Positions 44,049-52,822 are shown, numbered from the stretch's first letter. The stretch is DNA of 64,000 nt from Mucilaginibacter conchicola (GCF_003432115.1 NZ_QWDC01000001.1:1612001-1676000), one strand, 5' to 3'. Numbers and translations are program-made. Notes: generated from the letters alone by a model not told the origin.

Positions 44049-44612
44049 ATGTCTGTACAAAACATTAACAGAATGACAAAGATTGAGTTTAACACCCTGG
44101 TATTACGTCAAGCAAGTTCTTTAAGGTCTTATGCCTTACACTTTACTCACGACGCCGACGATGCAAACGACCTTGTTCAGGACACAATGTTAAAAGCCAT
44201 TACTTATTACAATAAGTTTAAAGAAGGCACTAACCTGAAAGGCTGGTTGTATACCATCATGAAGAACACCTTCATCAACAACTACCGCCGTTTTGTTAAA
44301 ATGAGCACTTTTGTTACAAAAAGCGACGAGATATCTTCTCCAAACCTGGTATTTAGTTCTACTAAAAACCAAGGCGAAGCTAAATTTGTAATGGATGATA
44401 TCAAACGCGCTTTAGACCGCTTACCATCAGATTACTATGTGCCTTTCACCATGTACTTTGAAGGTCACAAATACCACGAAATTGCCGATCACCTGGATAT
44501 CCCTATCGGTACAGTAAAAACCCGTATCCACGTAGCACGCAAATTGCTTAAAAAGAATTTGAAAGCTTACGATAATGGTGTAGCAAAACCAGTTTACGCC
44601 GAAATGGAATAA
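44049..44612 (+). CDS. ECF-type RNA polymerase sigma factor
   Basis: 187 residues from ATG 44049; a second ATG at 44073 (MTKIEFNTLV) is an equally possible start. Sigma-2 region: YALHFTHDADDANDLVQDTMLKAITYYNKF with the NLKGWLYTIMKNTFINNYRR helix; sigma-4 region: LDRLPSDYYVPFTMYFEGHKYHEIADHLDIPIGTVKTRIHVAR (each quoted in part). The ~250 bp upstream hold no gene, and no anti-sigma gene is adjacent. It lies between crtZ and the rest of the carotenoid genes; control of pigment genes is possible but not shown. Confidence 0.88.
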   Translation: MSVQNINRMTKIEFNTLVLRQASSLRSYALHFTHDADDANDLVQDTMLKAITYYNKFKEGTNLKGWLYTIMKNTFINNYRRFVKMSTFVTKSDEISSPNLVFSSTKNQGEAKFVMDDIKRALDRLPSDYYVPFTMYFEGHKYHEIADHLDIPIGTVKTRIHVARKLLKKNLKAYDNGVAKPVYAEME

Positions 44613-44637
44613 TCAGAACACAAACTCAAAACATATA

Positions 44638-44667
44638 TAAAAAGCCTGCTGCAAAGCGGGCTTTTTT
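44638..44667 (+). terminator. Terminator after the sigma factor
   Basis: AAAAGCCTGCT pairs with AGCGGGCTTTT (one G-T pair), then T-run. Confidence 0.88.
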
Positions 44668-44691
44668 GGTTTTAGGGCAATTCTGATAATA

Positions 44692-44784
44692 CGTCATTGC
44701 GAGGAGCGTCAGCGACGTGGCAATCCCCTATCTACAGAGCGGCCCTGTAGGTCGAGGATTGCCACGCTATCGCTCGCAATGACG
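44692..44784. repeat. REP-like inverted repeat, copy 7 (arm type B)
   Basis: CGTCATTGCGAGGAGCGTCAG...CGCTCGCAATGACG; the inner arms carry GTGGCAATCC / GGATTGCCAC; loop ACAGAGCGGCCCTGT is itself a hairpin. Lies between the sigma factor and the convergent cytochrome b5-like gene. Confidence 0.92.
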
Positions 44785-44796
44785 AGGTGCAAGGAA

Positions 44797-45033
44797 CTAC
44801 GCCAACTTCCCTACTACCAAAAATTTCTCAAACACAGTCTCGGTATGCGGTGCATCAGCCAATTCCTCGGTTAAGTCCTGCCCTGCCCAGTGTTCGTAGT
44901 GTTTGCCGTTGCGCCAAAGGCGGCTGTCGGTCACATCATAGATAATGCCTTTGTAGGCCACCCATATCTGTGGTTTATCCTGCCCGTTGCGCAGGGCCAG
45001 TTGAGAGCGGGTGTAGATGGGCAGTTCCGTCAT
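44797..45033 (-). CDS. Small cytochrome b5-like (MAPR-type) heme-binding domain protein
   Basis: 78 residues, one complete small cytochrome-b5-like fold: YTRSQLALRNG start, IWVAYKGIIYDVTDS core strand, then KHYEHWAGQDLTEELADAPH. The axial HPGG histidine of true cytochrome b5 is absent; the Tyr in HYEHWAGQDLT matches the heme-ligating Tyr of the PGRMC/MAPR family. No signal peptide. ATG (45031-45033) overlaps the lycopene cyclase stop by four bases, so the two are translationally coupled. Candidate electron carrier or heme protein; unproven. Confidence 0.75.
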   Translation of the reverse strand: MTELPIYTRSQLALRNGQDKPQIWVAYKGIIYDVTDSRLWRNGKHYEHWAGQDLTEELADAPHTETVFEKFLVVGKLA

Positions 45034-45707
45034 GCGGCAAGTTTACGGCGCTTTTTGAAATGTTCAAAAAAAGCAATGTTCATCATCAGTAAAGCCATGC
45101 TGTAAAAATGATCTTCTACGGGGATGGTCGTGATCCTGATGCCCATGTTTTGATCGTTATTATACAGTACAACCGGGATGGAGGTGAGTAATCCGTTCAC
45201 TATATAAAACGGGATCAGTGATACAAAATAGGCCATATAAAATCGCGACAGCCAGCCCTTTTTCAATGTAAAAAACAACACCAATGGCAGCAGAGCGAAA
45301 GTAACTACAGTATACAATCTATCGTAATAGATGGCCGATAACACAAGTGAGAGTATGATCAGCGCTATGGAGAGGTTCCTCGCCATCATCCGTGGCAATT
45401 GCCATTTTACGTAGTAGTTTAAACAGGCATAAATAAATAAACAGGCAAAGGGTACAGTTAAAAAGAAAAGGATCTCCTCTAAAGGCAATCCGAAAAATTT
45501 AAGTCCGATAATATGATCGGGGCTAAAGGACCATACGCCGTGGATGGTAAACATCACATCCCAAAACAAGAACACCAAACCGGTGATGGCCATGCCCGGC
45601 CAAATAAATCGCCAGGTTTTGGCAAAAGCCACCCGCTTATCAAACGACAGCACCACCGGGAAAAAGATGGTGAGCACATTAATGATGAGGTAGGTGTAGT
45701 TTTTCAC
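45030..45707 (-). CDS. Lycopene beta-cyclase, fused CrtYc-CrtYd type
   Basis: 225 residues, about six to seven membrane segments, made of two repeats of the lycopene cyclase domain. Each half carries the expected acidic signature: LPLEEILFF in the first (~76) and IPVEDHFYS in the second (~199). It is the integral-membrane, non-flavin type that closes both ends of lycopene to beta-carotene. GTG start (45705-45707) overlaps the TAG stop of the upstream gene (TAGTG), indicating coupled translation; stop overlaps the next ATG. Confidence 0.88.
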   Translation of the reverse strand: MKNYTYLIINVLTIFFPVVLSFDKRVAFAKTWRFIWPGMAITGLVFLFWDVMFTIHGVWSFSPDHIIGLKFFGLPLEEILFFLTVPFACLFIYACLNYYVKWQLPRMMARNLSIALIILSLVLSAIYYDRLYTVVTFALLPLVLFFTLKKGWLSRFYMAYFVSLIPFYIVNGLLTSIPVVLYNNDQNMGIRITTIPVEDHFYSMALLMMNIAFFEHFKKRRKLAA

Positions 45708-46282
45708 TATAACGCAGCTAAATGTTCTTTAAGGTTGGTATTCTCGGCAGGCGTGCAACGTTTAGAATCGATCAAAAAATTAATGATGGTTTTCACCAGT
45801 GTTTTATCAGCCGACGAATAATATTTGCGATCGATCTGTTTGATCATCTCTTCCCTGTCGGCAATCAAATTTTTGTTATAGCCTAAGAACTTAGGCACGT
45901 TATGCTCTATAGAAAAACGCATAAAACGGATCTCGATATTATGCGGATCATTTGCAACTGCATTTTTGAAAGTCTTCTCGCTATCGTTCAAATACTTTAC
46001 CTTAAAGTACGGGTTCCAGGCATGCTTAGCTTTCAACGCCTCAAGGGTACCCATGTAGGCATTCAGCAAGGCTGAGCGGTCTTTTACATCTGCCAGGTGC
46101 GAATAGAGCGAATCGGTGGTTTTTTTGCTATCCAAAGCGGTAACCAACAACTTGCGGATCTTGTGCAGGTCGGCTTCGGCAATATGATCATAGGTGAATG
46201 CCGATGTGGTGAACAATATGGTTACAGCCAAAGCATACACCCATAGCCATACTTTACGAGGGATGATAAAAGCGGCGGTCAT
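45707..46282 (-). CDS. Unknown membrane-anchored protein in the carotenoid operon
   Basis: 191 residues. An N-terminal hydrophobic segment (KVWLWVYALAVTILFTTSAF) is a signal anchor or signal peptide; the rest is soluble, helical and charged, with a Leu/Lys/Glu-rich pattern suggestive of TPR-like helices (KHAWNPYFKVKYL; KTFKNAVANDPHNIEIRFMRF) and a Tyr-rich stretch before the end. Lies between crtB (9 nt) and the lycopene cyclase (overlapping), so it is locked in the operon. I do not recognise a function. Confidence 0.8.
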   Translation of the reverse strand: MTAAFIIPRKVWLWVYALAVTILFTTSAFTYDHIAEADLHKIRKLLVTALDSKKTTDSLYSHLADVKDRSALLNAYMGTLEALKAKHAWNPYFKVKYLNDSEKTFKNAVANDPHNIEIRFMRFSIEHNVPKFLGYNKNLIADREEMIKQIDRKYYSSADKTLVKTIINFLIDSKRCTPAENTNLKEHLAAL

Positions 46283-46291
46283 GGTAAATGG

Positions 46292-47125
46292 TTAAATAAA
46301 ATTCAGCTTCCGGTGCAGGCGGGCTTTTAAATACAGGCCCAGCTTCTGCGTATCAGAAACCCGAATACGTTTTTCAATTATGGTACAGGCCGAAGTTGCA
46401 CTTATTTTTTTGAAAAGTTGCAGATAGTAAACATAGGCCACATAAACGCCCAACCGGCTCCCTTTTGGCAATTGTTTGATACCTTCCAGGGCGTCATCAA
46501 AATCCTTTTTAATATCTGCCTCTATCAGTCTCTTGTCCTCTTCGGTAAAGTTTGTAAAATCTACCTCAGGGAAATAAGTACGACCGCGGTCTTCATAGTC
46601 AGACTTGATATCGCGCAAAAAGTTTATTTTCTGAAATGCTGATCCTAAACTTCGAGCTTTGGGTACCAGCTTTTCATACAGGGCAGGGTCATTCTCGCAG
46701 AACACCCGTAGGCACATCAGACCCACCACCTCGGCAGAGCCGTAGATATAGGTCTTATAGCCATCATCGCTGTAAGCGGTTTTATCCAGATCCATCCGCA
46801 TGGAGCGCAGAAAAGCTTCTATCAAATCTTTTTCTACCCCGTATTGATTAACCACCTGCTGAAAGGACTGCAGCACCGGGTTGGTGCTGATGCCGCGGTC
46901 GATGGCTTTAAATGTTTCGGCCTGAAAATCGTCTATCAGTTCGCGCTGGTTGTGGTCGTAAAAGGTATCTACAATTTCATCCGCGTAGCGCACAAAGCCG
47001 TAGATGGCATAAACCGGATAACGGAACTTTTTATCGAACGCGCGGATGCCGGTACTAAACGAAGTGCTGTACTTTTGGGTTATAACTTTGCTGCATTCAA
47101 AACAGGTTTCATCAAACAGGTTCAT
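46292..47125 (-). CDS. crtB: Phytoene synthase
   Basis: 277 residues from ATG 47125; a 48-residue upstream extension of the frame runs into the crtI promoter region and start and is not conserved. Squalene/phytoene synthase family: first aspartate-rich motif YADEIVDTFYD (~50), GSAEVVGLM (~133), and second motif KINFLRDIKSDYEDRGRTYFP (given in part, LRDIKSDYEDRGR). Condenses two geranylgeranyl diphosphates to phytoene. Divergent from crtI with 71 bp between the starts. Confidence 0.93.
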   Translation of the reverse strand: MNLFDETCFECSKVITQKYSTSFSTGIRAFDKKFRYPVYAIYGFVRYADEIVDTFYDHNQRELIDDFQAETFKAIDRGISTNPVLQSFQQVVNQYGVEKDLIEAFLRSMRMDLDKTAYSDDGYKTYIYGSAEVVGLMCLRVFCENDPALYEKLVPKARSLGSAFQKINFLRDIKSDYEDRGRTYFPEVDFTNFTEEDKRLIEADIKKDFDDALEGIKQLPKGSRLGVYVAYVYYLQLFKKISATSACTIIEKRIRVSDTQKLGLYLKARLHRKLNFI

Positions 47126-47196
47126 TACCCAAATGTACAAAATGAAAGGTGGATTGTTTTTTAGCGACTTAAAGGTAATTGTTAAATTGTGGGCGA

Positions 47197-48678
47197 ATGA
47201 GTAAAAAAGAGCGCGTAGTTGTAATAGGGGCCGGTTTTGCGGGACTGGCATCGGCATGTGTATTGGCAAAAGATGGTTATGAAGTTACCGTATTGGAAAA
47301 GAACGACCAGCCCGGCGGCCGTGCCCGCGTTTGGGAAAAAGATGGTTTTACTTTTGATATGGGACCAAGCTGGTACTGGATGCCCGATGTGTTCGAGAAC
47401 TTTTTTGCGCTGTTCGGCAAAAAGGCAAGCGACTTTTATGAATTGAAACGTCTCGACCCAGGCTACCGTATTTACTACGGCAAGGATGATCCGATGGACG
47501 TGCCTGCCAATATGCAGCAACTGGAAGACCTTTTTGAGCAGACCGAGCCCGGCAGCAGCAAGGGTTTGCGCAAATTTCTGGAACAGGCCGAATATAAATA
47601 CCGGGTAAGCATGAACGATTATGTTTTCCGCCCGTCGCATTCCATTACCGAGTTTATAGATTGGCAACTGATCCGCAAAAGTATGAGTATGCAGTTGCTT
47701 ACCAGCATGAGCAGCCATGTGCGCAAGTACTTTAAAAACCCTAAGCTGATAAAAATGCTGGAATTCCCGGTGTTGTTCCTGGGTGCTACGCCGAAAGATA
47801 CACCCGCCATGTATAGCATGATGAATTATGCCGACCTTGCCCTTGGTACCTGGTACCCCATGGGCGGGATGAACGAGATAGTGAAAGCGATAGTGAGTAT
47901 TGCCGCGGATTTAGGCGTGGAGATAAAACCGAATACAGAGGTTACCCGGTTAGATATAACTAACGGAAAGGTAAGCACCATCCAAACTAACAGCGGAACT
48001 TACGAGGCAGATATGATCATTTCCGGTGCAGATTATGAGCATACCGACCAGCACCTGTTGCCTAAAGCGGCTCGAAACTATTCAGAGAAATATTGGGATA
48101 GCCGCACCATGTCGCCGTCAAGTTTGCTGTTCTACATCGGCACCAATAAAAAAGTGGAAGGTATAGAGCATCATAACCTGTTTTTTGATGAGGATTTTGA
48201 CCGCCACGCCACCGAGATATACAAACAACCTCAATGGCCAAGCGAGCCTTTATTCTACGTTTGCTGTTCATCTAAAACCGATCCGGCCTGTGCACCAGAA
48301 GGCGGCGAGAACCTATTTTTCCTGATGCCGATAGCGCCCGACCTTAAAGACCATGAGCAAACCCGCGAGCGTTATTTTGAACTGCTGACGGACAGGTTTG
48401 AACACATCACCGGTCAAAGCATCCGCAACAACATTGTTGTAAAACGCAGCTATGCCTTGGATGATTTTAAAGCCGATTATCACTCCTTTAAAGGTAACGC
48501 CTACGGCCTGGCTAATACGCTGGCTCAAACTGCCTTTTTTAAACCGGCCATGAAGGCTAAGCATGTTAAAAATCTGCTGCATACCGGCCAGCTAACTGTA
48601 CCTGGGCCGGGCGTACCACCGGCATTAATATCAGGGCAAATTGCTGCTAAGGAAGCGATAAAGATGATGGGAGACTAA
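47197..48678 (+). CDS. crtI: Phytoene desaturase
   Basis: 493 residues from ATG 47197 (an upstream TTG at 47179 is less likely). FAD-binding VVVIGAGFAGLASA at the N-terminus with GGRARVWEKDGFTFDMGPSW following (quoted in part), and the C-terminal carotenoid-desaturase signature LLHTGQLTVPGPGVPPA. It introduces the conjugated double bonds converting phytoene to lycopene. Divergent from the crtB operon; its last four bases overlap the toxin gene on the other strand. Confidence 0.94.
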   Translation: MSKKERVVVIGAGFAGLASACVLAKDGYEVTVLEKNDQPGGRARVWEKDGFTFDMGPSWYWMPDVFENFFALFGKKASDFYELKRLDPGYRIYYGKDDPMDVPANMQQLEDLFEQTEPGSSKGLRKFLEQAEYKYRVSMNDYVFRPSHSITEFIDWQLIRKSMSMQLLTSMSSHVRKYFKNPKLIKMLEFPVLFLGATPKDTPAMYSMMNYADLALGTWYPMGGMNEIVKAIVSIAADLGVEIKPNTEVTRLDITNGKVSTIQTNSGTYEADMIISGADYEHTDQHLLPKAARNYSEKYWDSRTMSPSSLLFYIGTNKKVEGIEHHNLFFDEDFDRHATEIYKQPQWPSEPLFYVCCSSKTDPACAPEGGENLFFLMPIAPDLKDHEQTRERYFELLTDRFEHITGQSIRNNIVVKRSYALDDFKADYHSFKGNAYGLANTLAQTAFFKPAMKAKHVKNLLHTGQLTVPGPGVPPALISGQIAAKEAIKMMGD

Positions 48679-48959
48679 AAGGCATTAGGATTACGGCTTG
48701 TATGAAAAACAGCATTTACGATTATTGACTGATCGACTATTTCAAAAACGATTAGAAACGGGAATATATCAGTTTTTGCAAATCTGAATACCTCTGAAAA
48801 TCTAACCTGATACAATAAAGGGTTTTGCTGAATAAGATCAAGCTTGCTAAACACTGTTTTCTGGAATCTCTTACCTAAACCTTGCTGACGCTCTTCGTAC
48901 CAATCATGTGCATCCCGGATATCTGCAATTGCACCATCAAGCAACAGTATGTTATACAT
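48675..48959 (-). CDS. RelE/ParE-type toxin of a toxin-antitoxin pair
   Basis: 94 residues with the RelE/ParE fold order: beta strand MYNILLLDGA, helices around DIRDAHDWYEERQQGLGKRFQKTVFSKLDLI, then strands PLLYQVRFSEVFRFAK, FPFLIVFEIVDQSIIVNAVFH and a terminal SRNP. The DWYEERQQGLG stretch is typical of this group. Two bases after the antitoxin stop. Whether it is a ribosome-dependent RNase or a gyrase inhibitor cannot be told. Confidence 0.85.
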   Translation of the reverse strand: MYNILLLDGAIADIRDAHDWYEERQQGLGKRFQKTVFSKLDLIQQNPLLYQVRFSEVFRFAKTDIFPFLIVFEIVDQSIIVNAVFHTSRNPNAF

Positions 48960-48961
48960 TA

Positions 48962-49183
48962 TTATTCTGTATAATTTAGCTTGGCTTTTGCTTCCGTAAG
49001 GGAATAAGCCTTCATAATTCCGGCCGAGTAATCTTTTTGCCGCTGAAGAATTATTTCCTTTTGCTCCTCAGACAACGCAAAATCATCATCCGTCAGCGCA
49101 ACTTTAAGCCGTTCTTTCTCAACCTTGGTTAAGTGCTTAACGGCTTCCAGCAGTTGGTCTATCGAAAAATTTATGGTTACCAT
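48962..49183 (-). CDS. Antitoxin partner of the RelE/ParE toxin
   Basis: 73 residues, all-helical and acidic (FSIDQLLEAVKHLTKVEKERLKVAL; EEQKEIILQRQKDYSAG quoted in part). It precedes the toxin on the same strand with a 2-nt gap, the usual antitoxin-first order. No N-terminal ribbon-helix-helix is obvious, so it may belong to the addiction-module protein group seen with RelE/ParE toxins in this phylum. Confidence 0.75.
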   Translation of the reverse strand: MVTINFSIDQLLEAVKHLTKVEKERLKVALTDDDFALSEEQKEIILQRQKDYSAGIMKAYSLTEAKAKLNYTE

Positions 49184-49231
49184 CTCTGAAAACTTAGTGA
49201 TATTATCAAATATACAAATATTACTCCAACC

Positions 49232-52200
49232 CTACGCCAGCACCGCCCTGGCATTCGTCAGATTAAAGATCTCGTCCATCAGGTCATCGCTTGGGCTTAC
49301 GCGGAAAAGTTTAGAGAAGAGATCAACCTGCATAGATTCTTCACCGTCAACTATTTTAAACCGCAACTGACAGCTTTTAGCGGGATATTTTTCATTATTC
49401 TGATTGATCACTTCTATCAGGTTATCCAGTAACTGGTTGTTGAGGTTACGCACATCCAGGCAAACGGTTAACGATTTGGTGAGCTTATCGCGCATTTCTG
49501 ATAACAGGCTCATGGTAGTTACCCGCAGGTCCCAGTTATCTTTCTGGCGGAATTTTTCTTCGATATTACCCTTCACATGCAGAAAGTAGCCATCCACCAT
49601 CATGTTACGGAACTTTACGTAATCATCGCCAAAGAAAGCAAACTCATAAGAGTCGTTATAGTCTTCCAGAACAAAGGCGCCAAACGGCTTACCCATTTTG
49701 GTAAACCTGTGTTGTACGCTTGATACCAATCCGCCAATGTTGATCTCGCCTTTCTTGCGCAGATCGGCAAACTTGGTCATGGTTTCTTCGCCGCCCTCGG
49801 CAGTGCGCGCCTTTTGAACTATCTTCAGTTCGGTAATCGTGGTATTACAATATTTCTCCAGCTCCAGCTTGTAGTTATCCAGCGGGTGACCAGTAAGGTA
49901 GATACCAATCACATCCTTCTCGTACTTCAGCTTTTCTATCAGGCCCCACTCCTCGCACTCGGGCATGGCAGGCTCCGGGATGTATGAAGCCACGGCACCG
50001 CCAAATAATGATGCCTGTGAACTGTTCTTAGTATTCTGGTAATCGTTGGCATATTTGATCAAACGCTCTACGCCTGTAAGCTGAACGTTCTCTGATTTGG
50101 CAAAGAACTGTGAACGCTTGTGCCCAAAGTTATCGAAAGCTCCACCATACACCAGGTTCTCGTACGATTTACGGTTAACGTTACGCGTGTTTGAACGCTG
50201 CGCAAAATCATATACCGATGAGTACGGCCCGTTCTCGATACGCTCTTCAATGATACTTTCTACGGCCTTTTCGCCCACACCCTTCACACCGGCTAAACCG
50301 AAACGGATAACCCCCTTGGCATTGGCCGTGAAGGACATGTAACTCTCGTTAATATCAGGCCCCAACACCTCAATACCCATGCGGCGGCACTCTTCCATAA
50401 AGAAGGTGATCTTGTCCATGCTGTTCTGGTTGTTCAAAACCGCTGCCATGTACTCAGACGGGTAATGCGCTTTCAGATAAGCTGTTTGGTAAGCCACAAA
50501 GGCGTAACACGTAGAGTGCGATTTGTTGAACGCGTACTGTGCAAATGCTTTCCAGTCCGTCCATATCTTGTTCAGTTTATCTTTAGGGTGGCCTTTTGCC
50601 ATTGCTCCATCCATAAACTGGGCTTCCATCTTGTTCAGTACTTCGATCTGCTTCTTACCCATTGCCTTACGCAGAACGTCGGCATCACCTTTACTAAAGC
50701 CTGCCAGTTTCTGCGACAAAAGCATCACCTGCTCCTGATACACGGTAATACCGTAGGTTTCGCCCAGGTACTCTTCCATGTCAGGCAAATCGAATACGAT
50801 CTCTTCCTGCCCATGCTTACGTTTAATAAAGTTGGGGATGTACTCGATTGGGCCCGGTCGGTAAAGGGCGTTCATGGCAATTAAGTCCTCAAACTTATCG
50901 GGCTTAAGGTCGCGCAGGTACATTTGCATACCATCACTCTCAAACTGGAAGGTACCATTAGTATCACCACGTTGGTAAAGCGCATAAGTGGTCTCATCAT
51001 CCAGCGGGATGTAGTCGATGTCTATATCGCGCCCGTGGTTTTGTTTGATTAGGCGTAGCGCATCTTTGATAATGGTAAGAGTCTTTAAACCCAAAAAGTC
51101 CATCTTGATAACGCCTGCATCTTCAATTACACGGCCATCATACTGGGTAACCAACAGGTCGGAGTCTTTGGCAGTGGCCACGGGAACGATCTCTGTTAGA
51201 TCATACGGCGCGATGATAATACCAGCCGCGTGTACACCCGTGTTACGTACCGAGCCTTCCAGCTTTTCGGCCTCGCGTAACACCATGCCCTTCAAGTCTT
51301 GCGATTTGTAGATCTCCTGCAACTCGGGCACCTGCTCGATAGCCGTTTTCAGGTTGATACCCAAAGTCTCGGGTACCAGTTTCTTAATGGCGGTCACATC
51401 ACTCAGCGGCATATCCAACACGCGGCCCACATCCTGTATACTGGTGCGGGCAGCCATTGAACCGTAAGTAATGATCTGTGCTACCTGGTTCTTGCCATAT
51501 TTATCAACCACGTAATCGATAACACGCTGGCGGCCCGAGTCGTCAAAGTCCGTATCAATATCGGGCATTGATTTACGGTCGGGATTAAGGAAACGCTCAA
51601 ATAGCAGATTATACTTTAGCGGATCGATATTGGTAATACCGATACAGTAGGCCACCACCGATCCCGCCGCCGAACCACGACCCGGGCCAATAAATACGCC
51701 CATATCGCGGCCAGCCCTTATGAAGTCTGCAACGATGAGGAAGTAGCCCGCAAAACCCATTGTGCGGATAGTGAAAAGCTCAAAATTGATTCGCTCCTCA
51801 GCTTCCGGGCTAATATCTATATAACGCTCTTTGGCGCCTGTAAAGGTTAAGTGTTTAAGGTATTCCCACTGGTTAAGGGTATCTGAATCGGGCGTGCTTT
51901 CGCTGTGGATCTTAAACTCTTGCGGGATAACATAGTTGGGCAGCAGGATGTCCCTTTTCAGTTTAAGGGTCTCTACCTTGTCTACTATCTCGCCTGTATT
52001 ATCTAACGACTCCGGCACATCATGAAACAGTTGGCCCATTTCGGCCTGTGTTTTAAAGTAGAACTGGTCGTTAGGGAAACCGAAGCGATAGCCTTTACCG
52101 CCTTCTTCGTCGGTAGCTATCGGGGTGCTTTGCATATCACCTGTGTTTACGCAAAGCAAAATATCATGAGCGTTTGAATCCTGCTGGTCCACATAGTGCG

Positions 52201-52822
52201 AATCGTTTGAACAGATCACTTTAACGCCGTATTTCTTGGCAAATTTTAGCAAGGTATTGTTGATGATCTCCTGCTCGTGTATCTCGTGGCGCTGCAGCTC
52301 GATGTAGTAATCCTCACCGAACAAGTCCAGCCACCATTTAAATTCTTTCTCGGCAGCCTCTTCACCATCGCGCAGGATGGCTTGCGGCACCGATGCACCA
52401 ATACAGCAGGTGGTAGCAATAAGGCCTTTATGATATTTTAGTATTAGCTCTTTATCAATACGCGGCCATTTACTATAAAGGCCTTCCATATAACCTAATG
52501 AACATAATTTCACCAGGTTTTTATACCCTTCGGGATTTTTAGCCAGGAAAAGCTGGTGGTAACGTTTATCTTTTTTCTCTTTGGTAAACTGCTTTACATG
52601 GCGGTCATCAACCACGTAAAATTCACAGCCTACAATGGGCTTTACGTTGTGTTTACCCGCCTCGGCGACAAATTTGAACACACCAAACATGTTACCGTGG
52701 TCGGTAATGGCAAGCGCCTTCATGCCATCTGCTGCAGCCTTTTTGTAAAGCTTGCTGATATCGGCAGCGCCATCGAGCAACGAGAACTGGGTGTGTACGT
52801 GTAAGTGCGAAAATTCGGGCAT
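49232..52822 (-). CDS. dnaE: DNA polymerase III alpha subunit
   Basis: 1196 residues. PHP domain at the N-terminus (HLHVHTQFSLLDG; ITDHGNMFG) with most metal ligands present; polymerase palm has GRGSAAGSVV (~400) and the catalytic pair PDIDTDF (~430); SHSTCYAFVAYQTAYLKAHYP (quoted in part) is the fingers; an OB-fold nears the C-terminus (INIGGLVSSVQHRF). Replicative polymerase of the DnaE1 type. Upstream TAATTTTG (52845-52852, complement) fits a -7 box. Confidence 0.97.
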   Translation of the reverse strand: MPEFSHLHVHTQFSLLDGAADISKLYKKAAADGMKALAITDHGNMFGVFKFVAEAGKHNVKPIVGCEFYVVDDRHVKQFTKEKKDKRYHQLFLAKNPEGYKNLVKLCSLGYMEGLYSKWPRIDKELILKYHKGLIATTCCIGASVPQAILRDGEEAAEKEFKWWLDLFGEDYYIELQRHEIHEQEIINNTLLKFAKKYGVKVICSNDSHYVDQQDSNAHDILLCVNTGDMQSTPIATDEEGGKGYRFGFPNDQFYFKTQAEMGQLFHDVPESLDNTGEIVDKVETLKLKRDILLPNYVIPQEFKIHSESTPDSDTLNQWEYLKHLTFTGAKERYIDISPEAEERINFELFTIRTMGFAGYFLIVADFIRAGRDMGVFIGPGRGSAAGSVVAYCIGITNIDPLKYNLLFERFLNPDRKSMPDIDTDFDDSGRQRVIDYVVDKYGKNQVAQIITYGSMAARTSIQDVGRVLDMPLSDVTAIKKLVPETLGINLKTAIEQVPELQEIYKSQDLKGMVLREAEKLEGSVRNTGVHAAGIIIAPYDLTEIVPVATAKDSDLLVTQYDGRVIEDAGVIKMDFLGLKTLTIIKDALRLIKQNHGRDIDIDYIPLDDETTYALYQRGDTNGTFQFESDGMQMYLRDLKPDKFEDLIAMNALYRPGPIEYIPNFIKRKHGQEEIVFDLPDMEEYLGETYGITVYQEQVMLLSQKLAGFSKGDADVLRKAMGKKQIEVLNKMEAQFMDGAMAKGHPKDKLNKIWTDWKAFAQYAFNKSHSTCYAFVAYQTAYLKAHYPSEYMAAVLNNQNSMDKITFFMEECRRMGIEVLGPDINESYMSFTANAKGVIRFGLAGVKGVGEKAVESIIEERIENGPYSSVYDFAQRSNTRNVNRKSYENLVYGGAFDNFGHKRSQFFAKSENVQLTGVERLIKYANDYQNTKNSSQASLFGGAVASYIPEPAMPECEEWGLIEKLKYEKDVIGIYLTGHPLDNYKLELEKYCNTTITELKIVQKARTAEGGEETMTKFADLRKKGEINIGGLVSSVQHRFTKMGKPFGAFVLEDYNDSYEFAFFGDDYVKFRNMMVDGYFLHVKGNIEEKFRQKDNWDLRVTTMSLLSEMRDKLTKSLTVCLDVRNLNNQLLDNLIEVINQNNEKYPAKSCQLRFKIVDGEESMQVDLFSKLFRVSPSDDLMDEIFNLTNARAVLA

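Noticed and set aside
20380-44784. REP-like elements considered as plain transcription terminators
   Set aside because: They lack U-runs on either side, three lie inside an apparent operon, and real terminators sit beside some of them (for example 44638-44667 before copy 7).
47130-47137. TACATTTG -7 box for crtB on the minus strand
   Set aside because: It matches TAnnTTTG but ends only 4 nt from the ATG and lacks a -33 element; it would need a leaderless transcript, so I did not list it.
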